46,366 nt of DNA from Clostridia bacterium (GTDB lineage Bacteria; Bacillota; Clostridia; Christensenellales; Aristaeellaceae), in NCBI GenBank assembly GCA_017522345.1, contig JAFWZN010000121.1:1-46366 (forward strand), given 5' to 3'. A program made the position numbers and the translations under genes. Position 1 is the first letter of the stretch. The number at the start of each line of letters is the position of its first letter. The notes beneath the pieces are model-generated. The model was not told the DNA's origin. It saw only the letters and a list, made by a program, of their open reading frames with translations, and ran no database searches. Positions 34,644 to 43,070 of the stretch are shown here, one piece after another.

Positions 34644-35123
34644 ATGGAACAAAAAACCTTATCGAAATGGATTTCTCTTGTGCTTTACGGCGTGGCGTTC
34701 ATTGGATTTTTCATATTCTTTGTCATAATCCCGATGTACGGAAAAAGTCTTCTGCACTTCTATCCTGAATTTTCAAACCGTTTCTGGCCATGGCTGATTT
34801 TTCTCTGGGTGTTTTCCCTTCCGTGCTATGCGGCGATTATCATTGGGCTTAGGATTTCAAAGCGCATCGGGCTGGATCAATCGTTTTCCATGGAAAACGC
34901 CGGCTCTCTCAAGCTTATTTCTTATCTCGCGGCAAGCGATACGGTGTTTTTCACGCTTGGAAATGGAGCAATGCTTCTTTGGGGCTTGAGTCATCCGGGC
35001 GTCGCGTTGGCGTCCTTAATTGTTTCCTTCATCGGCTTTGCCGTTACGATTGCCGCTGCCGCGCTTTCGCATCTTGTGAAAAAAGCAGCGATTATGAAGG
35101 AAGAAAACGATTTTACAATTTAG
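34644..35123 (+). CDS. DUF2975 domain membrane protein
   Basis: The 159-residue protein has four membrane helices: about 10-33 (WISLVLYGVAFIGFFIFFVII), 50-72 (WPWLIFLWVFSLPCYAAIIIG), 93-115 and 122-145 (GVALASLIVSFIGFAVTIAA). This layout and its pairing with a small XRE regulator are typical of DUF2975. The role is unknown. ATG at 34644 follows AAAAGGAG; an in-frame GTG at 34635 lies inside the ribosome binding site. The XRE gene begins 9 nt after the stop. Confidence 0.88.
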   Translation: MEQKTLSKWISLVLYGVAFIGFFIFFVIIPMYGKSLLHFYPEFSNRFWPWLIFLWVFSLPCYAAIIIGLRISKRIGLDQSFSMENAGSLKLISYLAASDTVFFTLGNGAMLLWGLSHPGVALASLIVSFIGFAVTIAAAALSHLVKKAAIMKEENDFTI

Positions 35124-35132
35124 GAGGCAGGC

Positions 35133-35354
35133 ATGAAAAGCGAAATCATTTTCAACATTGACGTCATGCTCGCCAAGCGCAAAATGAGTTTGACCGAGCT
35201 TTCCGAAAAGGTGGGCATCACGCTTGCAAACATGTCCATCCTCAAAACCGGAAAAGCCAAAGCGATTAAAATTTCAACGCTTCTAAAGCTCTGCGAAGCG
35301 CTCGACTGCGAGGTCGGTGATCTTCTTGAATATCGGAAGGGCGATGAGGATTGA
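35133..35354 (+). CDS. XRE family regulator (YozG-like), partner of DUF2975
   Basis: The 73-residue protein is one Cro/C1-type helix-turn-helix: NIDVMLAKRKMSLTELSEKVGITLANMSILKTGKAKAIKISTLLKLCEALDCEVGDLLEY. The recognition helix is around LANMSILKTGKAKAI. This small class regularly follows DUF2975 genes. It probably controls its own operon through the palindrome at 34541-34567. GGAGG lies 4-8 nt before the ATG. Confidence 0.9.
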   Translation: MKSEIIFNIDVMLAKRKMSLTELSEKVGITLANMSILKTGKAKAIKISTLLKLCEALDCEVGDLLEYRKGDED

Positions 35355-35378
35355 GAAGAAAGCCGCAAGCTATTGAAT

Positions 35379-35549
35379 GTGAACCTGTCAAGCCCCTGTA
35401 CGCTTTATTACTATAACCCCGAAGCCCGCTCGCTTGCAGAGATTTACGAATGGAACGGCGAAATCGTCGCCGCGATCAAGGTGCTCAAACCGCAGCTGCT
35501 TAAAGACCTCAAGCCAACATACAGCATGAGTACGAACACACTTTCGTAA
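35379..35549 (+). pseudogene. Gene remnant of unknown origin
   Basis: A 56-codon open stretch from a GTG without a ribosome binding site reads like a protein C-terminus: SSPCTLYYYNPEARSLAEIY, then EWNGEIVAAIKVLKPQLLKD and a short polar tail. It follows the XRE gene and precedes the galactosidase promoter. I do not recognise the parent family. Confidence 0.35.
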
Positions 35550-35569
35550 AGGCCTCTTTTTATTCTTCC

Positions 35570-35598
35570 TTGACACCGTCCCCCGCCAAGCGTATAAT
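35570..35598 (+). promoter_or_regulatory. Promoter of the alpha-galactosidase gene
   Basis: TTGACA (35570-35575), a 17-nt spacer and TATAAT (35593-35598), 36 nt before the ATG. Confidence 0.88.
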
Positions 35599-35633
35599 TT
35601 TACCAAACCTAAAAAATTTATGAGGTGAAAATT

Positions 35634-36830
35634 ATGCATGTAAACACGCCGCCGCTTGGATGGAATACCTGGAATACCTTTGCCGCCAACATCAACGAAC
35701 AGTTGATTATGGAATCCGCCGACGCGATGGTCAATGAAGGCCTTCTGGACGCGGGCTACGAATATCTTGTCATTGACGATATCTGGCATTTGAAGGAGCG
35801 CGGAAAAGACGGCCGAATGGTGCCCGACCCCGAGAAATTCCCCCACGGCATGAAATATGTGGCCGACTATGTGCATTCGAAGGGGCTTAAATTCGGCATG
35901 TATTCCTGCGCGGGCTATATGACGTGCGCGGGCTATCCGGCCAGCTACGATTATGAATGGCTGGACGCACAGACCTTTGCCGAGTGGGGCGTCGACTTTT
36001 TGAAGTACGATTTCTGCTTCCATCCGATGACCGTGCGCCCGGACACGCTTTATAAGCGCATGTCTCTTGCGCTTTCCAACTGCGGACGCGATATTCTTTT
36101 CTCCGCGTGCAGCTGGGGCAGCGAAAACTCGAAAATGTGGATCAAGGAAACCGGCGCGGACATGTGGCGTTCGACCGGCGACATCGTTGACAGCTGGGAA
36201 TCTATAAAAGAGCTTGCCAAGAGCCAGTTAAAATATCAGGAATACAACGGCAAGGGCTGCTTTAACGACATGGATATGCTCGTTGTAGGCATGAACGGCA
36301 AGGGCAATGTGGGTCTTAAGGGCTGTACGAAGGAAGAATATAAAACCCATTTCTCCTTGTGGGCGCTTCTTAATTCCCCGCTCATGATCGGCTGCGACAT
36401 CCGAAACATGGACGCGGACACCAAGGAAATCCTTTTAAACAAGGAAGTTCTCAAAATCAATCAGGACCCCAAGGGCTGCCAGCCGTTCTTTGCCAACAAT
36501 AACATGTGGAAGGTGAACGAAAACAGAAAGAGCGACGTCGAGCCGCATTTTATGAACTATCCTTTGGATGTTCCGATCATCGCAAAATATCTGGACAACG
36601 GCGACATCGCGCTGGGCATCTTCAACTTCATGGACACGCCCGCCAACCGCTGGCACATGACGATCACCTGCGATAACCTTGGTCTCCCGCGCAATTGCGG
36701 AAAAACATTCGAGTGCGTGGACGTATGGTCGGGCGAGGTTGTGAAGGCGTTTAACGATACGCTGTCGCTTGACGAAATCGCGCCGCACGCCTGCCGCCTG
36801 TTCCGCGTGAAGATCGTGGATAAGAAATAA
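35634..36830 (+). CDS. Alpha-galactosidase, glycoside hydrolase family 27
   Basis: The 398-residue enzyme removes terminal alpha-galactose from oligosaccharides or glycoconjugates. GH27 features are TPPLGWNTWNTFA at the start, YLVIDDIWH (about 38-46), DFLKYDFCF with the nucleophile Asp at about 124, SACSWG, DMWRSTGDI and CFNDMDMLVVG with the acid/base Asp at about 212, then SLWALLNSPLMIGCDIR. A C-terminal beta domain follows. No signal peptide is seen, so it acts in the cytoplasm. The ATG at 35634 has TGAGGTG upstream. Its stop overlaps the next start by 1 nt. Confidence 0.94.
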   Translation: MHVNTPPLGWNTWNTFAANINEQLIMESADAMVNEGLLDAGYEYLVIDDIWHLKERGKDGRMVPDPEKFPHGMKYVADYVHSKGLKFGMYSCAGYMTCAGYPASYDYEWLDAQTFAEWGVDFLKYDFCFHPMTVRPDTLYKRMSLALSNCGRDILFSACSWGSENSKMWIKETGADMWRSTGDIVDSWESIKELAKSQLKYQEYNGKGCFNDMDMLVVGMNGKGNVGLKGCTKEEYKTHFSLWALLNSPLMIGCDIRNMDADTKEILLNKEVLKINQDPKGCQPFFANNNMWKVNENRKSDVEPHFMNYPLDVPIIAKYLDNGDIALGIFNFMDTPANRWHMTITCDNLGLPRNCGKTFECVDVWSGEVVKAFNDTLSLDEIAPHACRLFRVKIVDKK

Positions 36831-37030
36831 TGGCGAACTGCAAAAACTGCGGACGCACGCTTACGGCGGATGAAATCGGCCTGACGCAGAAAATGATCAA
36901 CCGCGGCGCAACGGAATGGATGTGCATTACCTGCCTATCGAAGTTCTTTTCGTGCGATGAGGAATTGCTTTTAAAGAAAATCGAAGAATTCCGCGCGCTC
37001 GGATGCATGTTGTTTTCGAAAAAGAAATAA
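36830..37030 (+). CDS. Small zinc-ribbon protein
   Basis: The 66-residue protein has two Cys pairs, CKNCGRTL (4-7) and CITCLSKFFSC (32-35, 42), that can bind one zinc ion, then a charged helix EELLLKKIEEFRALGC. The function is unknown. TAATG overlap with the GH27 gene means translational coupling. It might serve as a regulator or adaptor, but nothing in the sequence proves this. From 37031 to 37166 there is only the GH2 promoter region (TATAAT at 37133-37138). Confidence 0.75.
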   Translation: MANCKNCGRTLTADEIGLTQKMINRGATEWMCITCLSKFFSCDEELLLKKIEEFRALGCMLFSKKK

Positions 37031-37166
37031 TTCAGTACGCGGGCGGCAATAACCGCCTCTACGGCGCTATGGTTACGCTTGTACGTAATTCAAATCGTAG
37101 GGGGTATGTTACGTCCGCGCTTTTTCATGTATAATAGATTCTAAATGCCGAAAGGAGCCGATCTCC

Positions 37167-39911
37167 ATGAAAAAAATCTGCATAAACAACGACTGGTTAT
37201 TCACCTTTGAAAATCAGCTTGATCACTTCAACCATTTCGGTTTTGAAAAATACATGGACGCCGCCGGCGCGCCCGCCCGGTTTTACGAATATTCCTCCTG
37301 GCAGAAAATTGATTTGCCGCACGATTGGGCGGTCGGGCTTAAGAAGGATTTGCACGCAAACACCTTTGCAGGCGCGAGAGCCAATTCTCATTTCCACAGA
37401 TATATGACCGAAAGGCGTTCGGATGTCGAAACGGTTTACAGCGTCGGCTGGTATAGAAAGCGCTTTTTTGCGCCCGAAGAATGGGCGGGCAGACGTGTAT
37501 TTATCGAATTTGAGGGAGTATTCCGCGACTGCGCAGTCTGGGTCAACGGCACTTATCTGGACAGGCATTTGAGCGGATACACCTCCTTCACTTTGGAACT
37601 GACCGATCATCTTTTGTTTGGCGAAACAAATTCCGTTGCTGTGCGCGTTGATACCGCTCAGAACGAGGGCTGGTGGTATGAAGGCGCGGGCATTTACAGA
37701 AATGTGTTTCTGCACATCGCGCCGGATGTGTATATCAAGCCGGATAAAACCATTATAAAGACCGAAACCGATGGAAGCGCGCGTGTTATCACAGAAATCA
37801 GAAACGAACGAGACAGCAGCTTTGAAGGCAGCGTGCGTTTTGAAATCCTAAGCGCGGAGGGCGCGTTTGTTTGCGCAGGCGCCGCGCCTGTTTCCGCGTC
37901 GGCTTATTCGGAGGGAAAAGCGGAAATTTCTCTTTTCATCCCGTCTGTACATCTTTGGCATGTGGACGATCCGTACCTGTATCAATTGAGGATTTCTGCG
38001 GGGGAGGACGAGCACATCGTTCCCTTTGGCGTAAGAAGCGTAGCTTTCGACGCGAACAAAGGCTTTCTCCTGAACGGCAGGCCCCTTAAAATCCGCGGCG
38101 CATGCGTGCATCAGGATTTCGGCGGCGTGGGCGTTGCGCTGACAGACAATCTTCAATATTACAAAATCATGCGCTTAAAGGAAATGGGCGCAAACGCCTA
38201 TCGCGCGTCGCACAACGCGCCTGCACCTGCCCTTCTTCGGGCTTGCGACGAGCTTGGCATGTTGGTGATGGACGAAACTCGCCTGTTTGGAACGTCGCCC
38301 GAGGCGGTCAAACAGATGACCGACGTCATCACGCGCGACAGAAATCATCCCTGCGTTTTCATCTGGTCGCTGGGCAATGAGGAATTTTCCATACAGGATC
38401 AACCCATCAGCTTTTCACTCATGAAAAAGATGACGCGCATCGCAAAAGCATTGGACGATACGCGCCCCGTCACCTATTCCGGCAACAACGGCGCAAATTT
38501 CATCGGCGCAAACGCGGCCAGCGAAGTGCGCGGCGTAAATTACATAAGAAACGACGACGGTAAGGGCGGAGAGTGGCTGAAAAGGTATCACGAAGATCAC
38601 CCCGATCAGCCTATCATCGGAACAGAAGAAGCAAGCTATGTACTAAGCCGCGGCGGCGCAAGGACGGATTTTGGCGCGAGCAGGCTTGATTCCACCGGCC
38701 TTGTCACGATGCCTTGGGGCTCAACGCCCAAGGGCTGGGTCAAATATTTTGAGGAGAGGGACTATCTTGCCGGAAGCTTTATGTGGACGGGCTTTGATTA
38801 TCGCGGCGAAGCCAACCCGTTCATCACTGCAAACGTGTCCTCGTCCTTTGGTACGATCGACCTTTGCGGCATGGAGAAGCCTCCGTTTTATTACTACAAG
38901 GCATGGTGGACGAACGAAGCTGTCTTAAAAATCGCGCCCCACTGGAATTTTGAAAAGGGCGAAACGGCGGAAATTTCCGTGTTTACCAACCTTGACCAAA
39001 TCACGCTTTTTGTTAACGGAAGAAGGATAGAAACGCGCAAGGTCGAAAAATACGACGCGCCTCTTTTCCACATTCCGTTCGAAGCAGGCGAAATCAGCGT
39101 AATCGGTGAAAAGGACGGGAAAACCTATTCCGATTCCATCAAAACCGCATTCGAAGAAAAGAGAGCCTGCGCCGCATGCGTGTTGAGCGCGGAAAATGAC
39201 GACGATATTTCTATTTTCGAAATCACAGCGCACGATGAAAACGGCGTGTTCTGCCCGCTTTCCGATAAAGAAGTTGCGCTTTCCGTTCAAAACGGCGCAA
39301 TCGTTGGCGTTGGAAACGGTGATCCTGCGTCATTGGACGACGAACAGGTTTTCCCGGCGGAAAAAGCCGTGTTCATTCGCACCTTCATATGCGAAAACGC
39401 GCTTTACACCGTGCCGCATAAAGCGAAAAACCATCTGAGACCGCGCTATGACTATCTGGAAATCGAAGAAGATATGCATGGCTTTTCCGACGACCTTCGC
39501 CGCGTGGCGCGTTTCAGGGACAGCAAGAATCCGCCCGTAACGCGCACCTTTGAAACGGTTGTTTCCGGCGTTTCGGGATATGAATACATTGAGTTTGAGC
39601 GTTTGGGCGGAAACGCAAAAATCTTTGTAAACGGCGAATTTGTCGGCGACAACATAACGTCGGAGGGCCGCGTGACCGTAAGCCACGCGCGTCCGTACCG
39701 CTTTTCGGCGAATTTTAAAAAGGGCGATAATGCGATTACCGCCGTCATCGAAACCTGCGAGGACAGCGATCCGCCTATGTCCGGCTATGTCAAGATCGGA
39801 AAGGCGATAAAGCCTGAATGGAAAGTGCGTCTCCATTTCGGAAAAGCCCGCGTGTTTGTGAAGCCGGAGGCCGTAAAAACGGCGGAGGTTTCAGCCGAAT
39901 TCACTGAATAA
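37167..39911 (+). CDS. Beta-galactosidase-type enzyme, glycoside hydrolase family 2
   Basis: The 914-residue enzyme has the GH2 order: a sugar-binding jelly roll (about 1-190: DLPHDWAV, YSVGWYRKRF, FEGVFRDCAVWVNGTYLDRHLSGYTSF), an Ig-like domain (about 190-295), a TIM barrel (about 296-600) and C-terminal beta domains. The acid/base is Glu in WSLGNEEF (about 402) and the nucleophile Glu in IIGTEEASYV (about 485). A malectin-like or extra Ig domain probably lies at about 690-900. No signal peptide is seen. With the GH27 gene upstream it suggests use of mixed alpha/beta galactosides. AAAGGAG precedes the ATG. Confidence 0.93.
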   Translation: MKKICINNDWLFTFENQLDHFNHFGFEKYMDAAGAPARFYEYSSWQKIDLPHDWAVGLKKDLHANTFAGARANSHFHRYMTERRSDVETVYSVGWYRKRFFAPEEWAGRRVFIEFEGVFRDCAVWVNGTYLDRHLSGYTSFTLELTDHLLFGETNSVAVRVDTAQNEGWWYEGAGIYRNVFLHIAPDVYIKPDKTIIKTETDGSARVITEIRNERDSSFEGSVRFEILSAEGAFVCAGAAPVSASAYSEGKAEISLFIPSVHLWHVDDPYLYQLRISAGEDEHIVPFGVRSVAFDANKGFLLNGRPLKIRGACVHQDFGGVGVALTDNLQYYKIMRLKEMGANAYRASHNAPAPALLRACDELGMLVMDETRLFGTSPEAVKQMTDVITRDRNHPCVFIWSLGNEEFSIQDQPISFSLMKKMTRIAKALDDTRPVTYSGNNGANFIGANAASEVRGVNYIRNDDGKGGEWLKRYHEDHPDQPIIGTEEASYVLSRGGARTDFGASRLDSTGLVTMPWGSTPKGWVKYFEERDYLAGSFMWTGFDYRGEANPFITANVSSSFGTIDLCGMEKPPFYYYKAWWTNEAVLKIAPHWNFEKGETAEISVFTNLDQITLFVNGRRIETRKVEKYDAPLFHIPFEAGEISVIGEKDGKTYSDSIKTAFEEKRACAACVLSAENDDDISIFEITAHDENGVFCPLSDKEVALSVQNGAIVGVGNGDPASLDDEQVFPAEKAVFIRTFICENALYTVPHKAKNHLRPRYDYLEIEEDMHGFSDDLRRVARFRDSKNPPVTRTFETVVSGVSGYEYIEFERLGGNAKIFVNGEFVGDNITSEGRVTVSHARPYRFSANFKKGDNAITAVIETCEDSDPPMSGYVKIGKAIKPEWKVRLHFGKARVFVKPEAVKTAEVSAEFTE

Positions 39912-39924
39912 TGAATCGGAACCC

Positions 39925-39946
39925 GGGCCGATGTGGGCATCGGCCC
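39925..39946 (+). other. Hairpin after the GH2 gene
   Basis: GGGCCGATG and CATCGGCCC form a perfect 9-bp stem with a 4-nt loop 13 nt after the stop. No T-run follows, so it is not a standard terminator; it may stabilise the 3' end. Confidence 0.5.
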
Positions 39947-39980
39947 CTGCGATGGATGCGAAACGGTTTTGAAGGGGAAA

Positions 39981-40443
39981 ATGAAAAAGATGAGTCCGAT
40001 TCGTCATGCTGATAAAAGCGATATCTGCCGCCTTTCGGAAATCGAGGTTTTTTAATTATCGGCTGAATTTCTATCCAATTTTTCTGTGCGACGAATTTTA
40101 TTTTCGGGAATACACAACGGACGCGCTTTCGAAAATGTACATGGAGAATCCTGCTGTTCTTAAAAACACCTTTGTATACGACGACGGGTGCGTGAAGGGG
40201 TTTATCCGCATAGAAAGCGGAGAAATTCAAAAACTGTTTGTCGAGCCGCCGCTCTGCAGCAGGGGAATCGGGGCTTGCCTTTTGCGCTTCGCCGTCGCGG
40301 AAAAGGGCGCAAATACGCTTTGGGCGCTTGAAAAAAACGTTCGCGCCATCGCGTTCTACGAAAGGCACGGTTTTACAAAAACAGGCGACAGAAAACCCGA
40401 GGACGACACGGACGAATATCTTATCCGGCTCGAAAGGAAATGA
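39981..40443 (+). pseudogene. GNAT acetyltransferase gene with a frameshift at a T6 run
   Basis: The first frame reads MKKMSPIRHADKSDICRLSE-IEVF and stops. The frame one base over continues FNYRLNFYPIFLCDEFYFRE and ends LIRLERK at 40443. Removing one T from the run at 40048-40053 restores a 153-residue GNAT protein with IQKLFVEPPLCSRGIGACLL (acetyl-CoA loop RGIG) and AIAFYERHGFTKTG. The break is either a real inactivating or slippage mutation or a sequencing error in the homopolymer. The substrate is unknown. The next acetyltransferase gene follows 4 nt later. Confidence 0.82.
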
Positions 40444-40447
40444 GATT

Positions 40448-40972
40448 ATGCACGCAGTACATGAAAACATCACCATCCGAAACGCGGAAAAGGCGGACTG
40501 CGCACAGCTGGCTGCGTGGTGGAACGACGGAAGCGTCATGGCGCACGCGGGCTTTCCGATGGGATTAAATACGACCGAGGAGAAAATCGCCGAAAGTATT
40601 TTAACCGACACGGACAACACGCGCCGCCGCCTGATCCTGGAATATGAAAACGCGCCGATCGGCGAAATGAGCTTTCGGAATATTGGAAGCGGAAGCGTTG
40701 AAATCGGCGTCAAAATCTGCGAAAAGACGCATCAGGAAAAGGGGATTGGGCGAAAAGCCGTGAGCCTTCTCATAAAGACGCTTTTTGATATGGGGTTCAC
40801 AAAAATTGTTCTTGACACCAATCTTAAAAACACCCGCGCCCAGCATGTTTATGAGCTGCTCGGCTTTCGGAAAACGGGCGTGCGCATAGATTCATGGCGC
40901 GACCAAATGGGAAATCTTCAGTCCGCAGTGGATTATGAACTGACGCAGGCGGATTTTCACAGTTTCATTTAA
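40448..40972 (+). CDS. GNAT family N-acetyltransferase (RimJ/RimL type)
   Basis: The 174-residue protein has ITIRNAEKADCAQLAAWWND (about 8-27), a strand APIGEMSFRNIG, the acetyl-CoA loop QEKGIGRKAVSLLIKTLF (about 98-115) and the closing NLKNTRAQHVYELLGFRKTG (about 127-146) typical of RimJ/RimL-like enzymes. The acceptor is unknown. The ATG at 40448 lies 4 nt after the frameshifted GNAT gene, so they form one transcript. GGAAATGAG provides a modest ribosome binding site. Confidence 0.88.
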   Translation: MHAVHENITIRNAEKADCAQLAAWWNDGSVMAHAGFPMGLNTTEEKIAESILTDTDNTRRRLILEYENAPIGEMSFRNIGSGSVEIGVKICEKTHQEKGIGRKAVSLLIKTLFDMGFTKIVLDTNLKNTRAQHVYELLGFRKTGVRIDSWRDQMGNLQSAVDYELTQADFHSFI

Positions 40973-41070
40973 AGCATACGCGGGGCGATTTTTCGTCCCG
41001 TTTTTTCCCGGAAACGCATTTCAAAACCATCCTTTTCTTATCTGTATAATCATTTCATCGAAATTTCCCA

Positions 41071-41099
41071 TTGACAAACAGAAAAATCCGTGCTATGAT
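41071..41099 (+). promoter_or_regulatory. Promoter of the XRE-like gene
   Basis: TTGACA (41071-41076), a 17-nt spacer and TATGAT (41094-41099), about 70 nt before the ATG at 41172. Confidence 0.8.
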
Positions 41100-41171
41100 C
41101 TAACTCCGTTGCTCGAAGTACCATAAGGACCGACCTCAATTCTGCCGTTTGCTGAAGGAGGGCGTTTTTTT

Positions 41172-41984
41172 ATGACGAAGGTAACTGCATTCCCGGTCAT
41201 TGATCTTGCGAAAACCGGCCGCATGATCGAGAAAAGCCGCAAGGCGGCCGGTCTGTCGGTCAAGGATATTCAGACCTATTTCGGGTTTGAATACCCGCAG
41301 GCGGTCTACAAGTGGCAGCACGGAGAGTGTCTGCCCTCGGTAGACAACCTGTTGGCCCTCTCGAGGCTCCTCGGGAGGCCAATGGAAGACCTTCTGGTCT
41401 ATGAGGACCAGGAGGTTCCATATTTTTTGGGAAAGCATGTCTTGAACAAAACCTCTTCTGCGGATTACCAATGGTCAAGGACGGGTTTTCCGTCTTTTTT
41501 TTGCATAAAAAAAGCACCCGTCACCACCGGATGCGCGATTTTTCGTCGTATCTTTTATGTTCGGTTGTTATCAGGCATGAATGACCTCGTAGCGTTTTCC
41601 GTTGAGAACGCGCAGCATGTGGCTCATGGGCGTTACGTTTCCGTCAAACTTCTCCGTCAGGGTTGCTGCACTTGCACCGCTGGTCAGGGCCGCGCCTTTG
41701 GTGTGCGCCTGAACGGGCGTCTGCATCTGCCAGCTGTTGACGTTATGGAACACAACGGCAGGAAGGCGATAGCCTGCGTTTTCAAACTTGCGGCGTGCAT
41801 TTTCGAAGATGGTTTCATCCGGTCTTTGAATAGCCTCGTTGAATTCCATATCCGAAAAAATGTACAAAACCTCGGGAAGCTCGTCCTGCGGCGCGTGTGC
41901 CTTGACGGCCGAAACCAGAATCAGGTCAAAAACCCTCTCAAGGTCGGTGCTTCCGCCCCAGGGCGCATTGCTCAGGTAGCGTAA
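41172..41984 (+). CDS. XRE-type HTH protein whose frame runs on antisense into the DUF2828 gene
   Basis: The recognisable part is residues 1 to about 85: VIDLAKTGRMIEKSRKAAGLSVKDIQTYFGFEYPQAVYKWQHGECLPSVDNLLALSRLLGRPMEDLLVY, a helix-turn-helix of the YKWQ..LPS type. The frame then stays open through its own terminator (41480-41502) and for over 400 nt antisense to the DUF2828 gene, giving 270 codons. That tail has no family likeness. I infer that the natural stop was lost by mutation and that most transcripts end at the terminator without a stop codon. GAAGGAGGG precedes the ATG. Confidence 0.7.
   Translation: MTKVTAFPVIDLAKTGRMIEKSRKAAGLSVKDIQTYFGFEYPQAVYKWQHGECLPSVDNLLALSRLLGRPMEDLLVYEDQEVPYFLGKHVLNKTSSADYQWSRTGFPSFFCIKKAPVTTGCAIFRRIFYVRLLSGMNDLVAFSVENAQHVAHGRYVSVKLLRQGCCTCTAGQGRAFGVRLNGRLHLPAVDVMEHNGRKAIACVFKLAACIFEDGFIRSLNSLVEFHIRKNVQNLGKLVLRRVCLDGRNQNQVKNPLKVGASAPGRIAQVA
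41480..41502 (+). terminator. Terminator inside the XRE-like frame
   Basis: GACGG, a GTTTT loop and CCGTC are followed by eight T residues. Confidence 0.7.
41506..41534 (-). terminator. DUF2828 gene terminator
   Basis: On the minus strand GCATCCG and CGGGTGC (one T-G pair) enclose a 7-nt loop and are followed by seven T residues. It lies 37 nt after the stop at 41571. Confidence 0.8.
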
Positions 41985-43070
41985 TTTATCCGAAAGCGTA
42001 TTTCCCTTGATTTCCATAAGCGTCGGGAACGTGTTAAAGGTGATGAACATGTTGTGAAACAGGCCCTTGCACCTTTCAGCACAATAAATTCCCATCGCCT
42101 GAGATATGAGAGCGGGGGTAACGGCGTCTTTTCGGGTATAGTACATGGAGCCGGAGGTATCGATAACGCTCAATGCATTCGCGCTTCCCACTTCAAAACG
42201 CATGCTTTCCCACAGCATTTCGAGCGTTTTTCCGCCTTTTGCTTCATTTACCACCCATCCATTTTTAAAAAATGGACGCAGGATTTCATAGGGGAACAAT
42301 GTATCGGCATGCATCTGTTTATCCAGATTTCCGACATCCCGAAGGTAGGCGTCGAATCGCTCGCCGTCGTGCTTTTCAAAAGCGCAGCGATATTTTAGCA
42401 TCGCCCCTGCAGGTACCGCTTCGTAGTTGATTTTTTCCGGGGTCTTTTTTGTCAGATACCTTTCGGTCAGACAAATATTGGCCCGAAGGGAAGAAAGCAT
42501 ACGTCGATAGCTCTTTTCGTCCATGGAAAATTCTTCGGCAAGGCGTTTTCCCATCGCGCAGGTTTTTTTGCTTGAAGCATTGACGGAGGGCAGCCACTTT
42601 GCAAGAAGCGAAATGGGCGCGGCCTTCTGTCCGTTTTCACGCAGGCGGAGGCTTTCAAGGTCCTTTTCAAGCTGCTCCTTGATGACGGAAACGGCTTCTT
42701 TTTCGGCGGGCGTGTTAAGCAAACACATCATGTCGTCCCAGCGGCCGTATTCAGCGATGTAACGAACGTTTTTCTTCGCAGATTCAGGCCAAACCTTTGC
42801 AACATGCCGAAGGAGCGTTCTGAACAGCTGTCTTTCGCCCATGCCCTGACGAATATCCCTTACATGAAACAACAGCTTCATGGCGAGATCAGGCGTTTCG
42901 ATGTAGGCCTTTTCAAAAAGCCTGATCTGGTCTCGCTTTCTTCGGTAGCGCATGCCGCCGGAAACCGCGAAAAAGTCCAGACACGCGTCGCCCGAGGTAC
43001 TGTGGGTAACTGCGCCGTTCAGAGTTGAGGTCAGATTGAATTCCGTTTTCATCTGCTCTTTAAAGCTCAT
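41571..43070 (-). CDS. Ro60/TROVE-like von Willebrand factor A protein (DUF2828 type)
   Basis: The 499-residue protein has an alpha-helical N-terminal part (about 1-290; e.g. LFHVRDIRQGMGERQLFRTLLRHVA, IAEYGRWDDMMCLL, ISLLAKWLPSVNASSK) like the HEAT-type ring of Ro60/TROVE proteins, and a C-terminal von Willebrand A domain. The metal site looks complete: SVIDTSGSM (301-309), GGSTD (373-377) and FSDMEF (405-410). Ro60-type proteins bind misfolded or Y-like RNAs. I favour the DUF2828 branch from sequence feel. ATG at 43070 follows AAAGGAG; longer in-frame starts fall inside the leader. A long structured leader precedes it. Confidence 0.85.
   Translation of the reverse strand: MSFKEQMKTEFNLTSTLNGAVTHSTSGDACLDFFAVSGGMRYRRKRDQIRLFEKAYIETPDLAMKLLFHVRDIRQGMGERQLFRTLLRHVAKVWPESAKKNVRYIAEYGRWDDMMCLLNTPAEKEAVSVIKEQLEKDLESLRLRENGQKAAPISLLAKWLPSVNASSKKTCAMGKRLAEEFSMDEKSYRRMLSSLRANICLTERYLTKKTPEKINYEAVPAGAMLKYRCAFEKHDGERFDAYLRDVGNLDKQMHADTLFPYEILRPFFKNGWVVNEAKGGKTLEMLWESMRFEVGSANALSVIDTSGSMYYTRKDAVTPALISQAMGIYCAERCKGLFHNMFITFNTFPTLMEIKGNTLSDKLRYLSNAPWGGSTDLERVFDLILVSAVKAHAPQDELPEVLYIFSDMEFNEAIQRPDETIFENARRKFENAGYRLPAVVFHNVNSWQMQTPVQAHTKGAALTSGASAATLTEKFDGNVTPMSHMLRVLNGKRYEVIHA

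Noticed and set aside
37031..37166. Riboswitch or sugar-responsive operator before the GH2 gene
   Set aside because: Only a TATAAT and no convincing -35, aptamer-like fold or cre-type site could be recognised by eye.
41172..41984. A full 270-aa protein from the XRE-like gene
   Set aside because: Only the first 85 or so residues resemble a protein family; the rest is antisense to the DUF2828 gene and lies beyond a terminator. Kept as an open frame with a caveat, not as a 270-aa product.
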